Of a stretch of 21,817 bases of DNA, positions 21,251 to 21,817 are shown piece by piece (positions within the stretch are counted from its first letter, which is position 1; each line of letters starts with the position of its first letter). The DNA is from a virus: IMG/VR virus record IMGVR_UViG_3300027298_000012, positions 1 through 21,817 of that record. The stretch is one strand, 5' to 3'. A program made the translations under genes and the position numbers. The notes under the pieces were generated by a model. That model was not told where the DNA came from and ran no database searches. It saw nothing but the letters and a program-made list of their open reading frames with translations.

Positions 21251-21817
21251 TTATGAATCGTCTTCAGCAAGTTTACTAAAATACGACAGGTCATCGCTGT
21301 CGTTAGACGATTCAACTTTCTCTACCGAATTGTTAGAAGACGTTGGTATGTCATTGCTGACAGGTGGGAGGTCAATATCTTCAACTGACTCGGTACTTCT
21401 TTGTCCAGTAAGTGTCTTATTAAGTTTCTCTTTGAGTTCTTCATAAGATTTAAAATTACTAGGATCAACGAAGGCTTTTAGAGCATATTGAGATTTCCAT
21501 ATCTTGTCAATCTCCTCATCAGTAGGTTTTACTCTACTAACTGGCTCAAATTCAGATTTATCATAATTCCAATAACCATCAACCTTTCTGATTTTTAGTT
21601 TAAAGTTTGCACCTTCCCAAAAATCAAATGGGTTTACAGCCTTTTCATCTTCAAAAGCAGGATTCATTGCTTCAGTAATTTTATCAAAGATTTTCTTACC
21701 GAATTTGAACAAGAACGTCTTGCCTTCATTCTCTGGATGTTTAGGATCAGATACTACAAAGATATTAGAATAGTAAGATAACTTTCTTTTTCTCTTTCTA
21801 GCAATTTCTTTATCGGC
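21251..21817 (-). CDS. gp32: Single-stranded DNA-binding protein gp32, C-terminal part
   Basis: The frame is open to the right edge of the window, so the 5' end is missing; 188 residues remain. They match the second half of the T4 gp32 core and its tail: YYSNIFVVSDPKHPENEGKT, FKFGKKIFDKITEAMNP, FWEGANFKLKIRKVDGYWNY (T4 has [20 protein letters not shown]), then YEELKEKLNK and a Ser/Asp-rich acidic C terminus (NDSDDLSYFSKLAEDDS). gp32 coats single-stranded DNA in replication, repair and recombination, and the acidic tail recruits other replication proteins. A hairpin with a UUCG loop lies 26 bases after the stop. An apparent start at 21712 is only an internal TTG; the true start is outside the window. 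Confidence 0.95.
   Translation of the reverse strand, partial: ADKEIARKRKRKLSYYSNIFVVSDPKHPENEGKTFLFKFGKKIFDKITEAMNPAFEDEKAVNPFDFWEGANFKLKIRKVDGYWNYDKSEFEPVSRVKPTDEEIDKIWKSQYALKAFVDPSNFKSYEELKEKLNKTLTGQRSTESVEDIDLPPVSNDIPTSSNNSVEKVESSNDSDDLSYFSKLAEDDS

Noticed and set aside
1-21817. CRISPR array, insertion sequence, integrase or attachment site
   Set aside because: No regularly spaced direct repeats, transposase or integrase motifs, or tRNA-like attachment sequence were seen.

Overview
The window is an AT-rich piece of a tailed-phage genome of the T4 superfamily (myovirus). The evidence is a run of T4-type virion genes: gp5 spike, gp27-like hub, gp53, gp48, a gp29-like tape measure, gp26, gp54, gp4 and the C-terminal part of gp32. 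The base composition, the Fe-S and radical-SAM accessory genes and the NATAAATA late-promoter motif (the form used by T4-like marine cyanophages) suggest a marine phage. A host such as SAR11/Pelagibacter is plausible, but this is inference; no host gene is present.

Layout. (1) 1-3000: the 3' end of an unknown + strand gene and a secreted beta-lactamase-fold serine hydrolase, then a leftward group of very small genes (52, 73, 25 and 85 aa, two of them membrane peptides) and an SGNH-type hydrolase. (2) 3011-7841: a rightward accessory operon: an isochorismatase-fold-like protein, a fused SPASM-like/radical SAM protein, a nitroreductase, a free-standing SPASM-like protein, a second radical SAM protein and a QueC-like PP-loop protein. 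The last five are closely packed or overlapping. (3) 7833-9339, leftward: a sulfotransferase, a 7Fe-type ferredoxin and an A-type Fe-S carrier. (4) 9524-19114, leftward: the baseplate/tail module. (5) 19146-21817: gp4 (rightward), a DUF262-like/HNH protein under a strong sigma70-type promoter, a UUCG hairpin and partial gp32 (both leftward).

How the genes work together. The tail genes encode the central spike and hub (gp5, gp27), the wedge protein gp53, the tube initiator and cap (gp54, gp48), the tape measure and a hub-assembly protein (gp26). The gp26 frame ends at a T_TTT_TTT heptamer, and a -1 shift there opens 63 more conserved-looking codons, as in tail-assembly chaperones of other phages. 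The accessory region may be a phage-borne radical-SAM pathway supplied with clusters and electrons by its own carrier and ferredoxin; the substrate cannot be read from sequence.

The most striking regulatory pattern: six genes have a late-promoter octamer (NATAAATA) exactly 5 bp before the start codon and no Shine-Dalgarno sequence. With T4-like promoter geometry this predicts leaderless late mRNAs. Genes inside the operons use ordinary Shine-Dalgarno sites or TAATG/ATGA stop-start overlaps.
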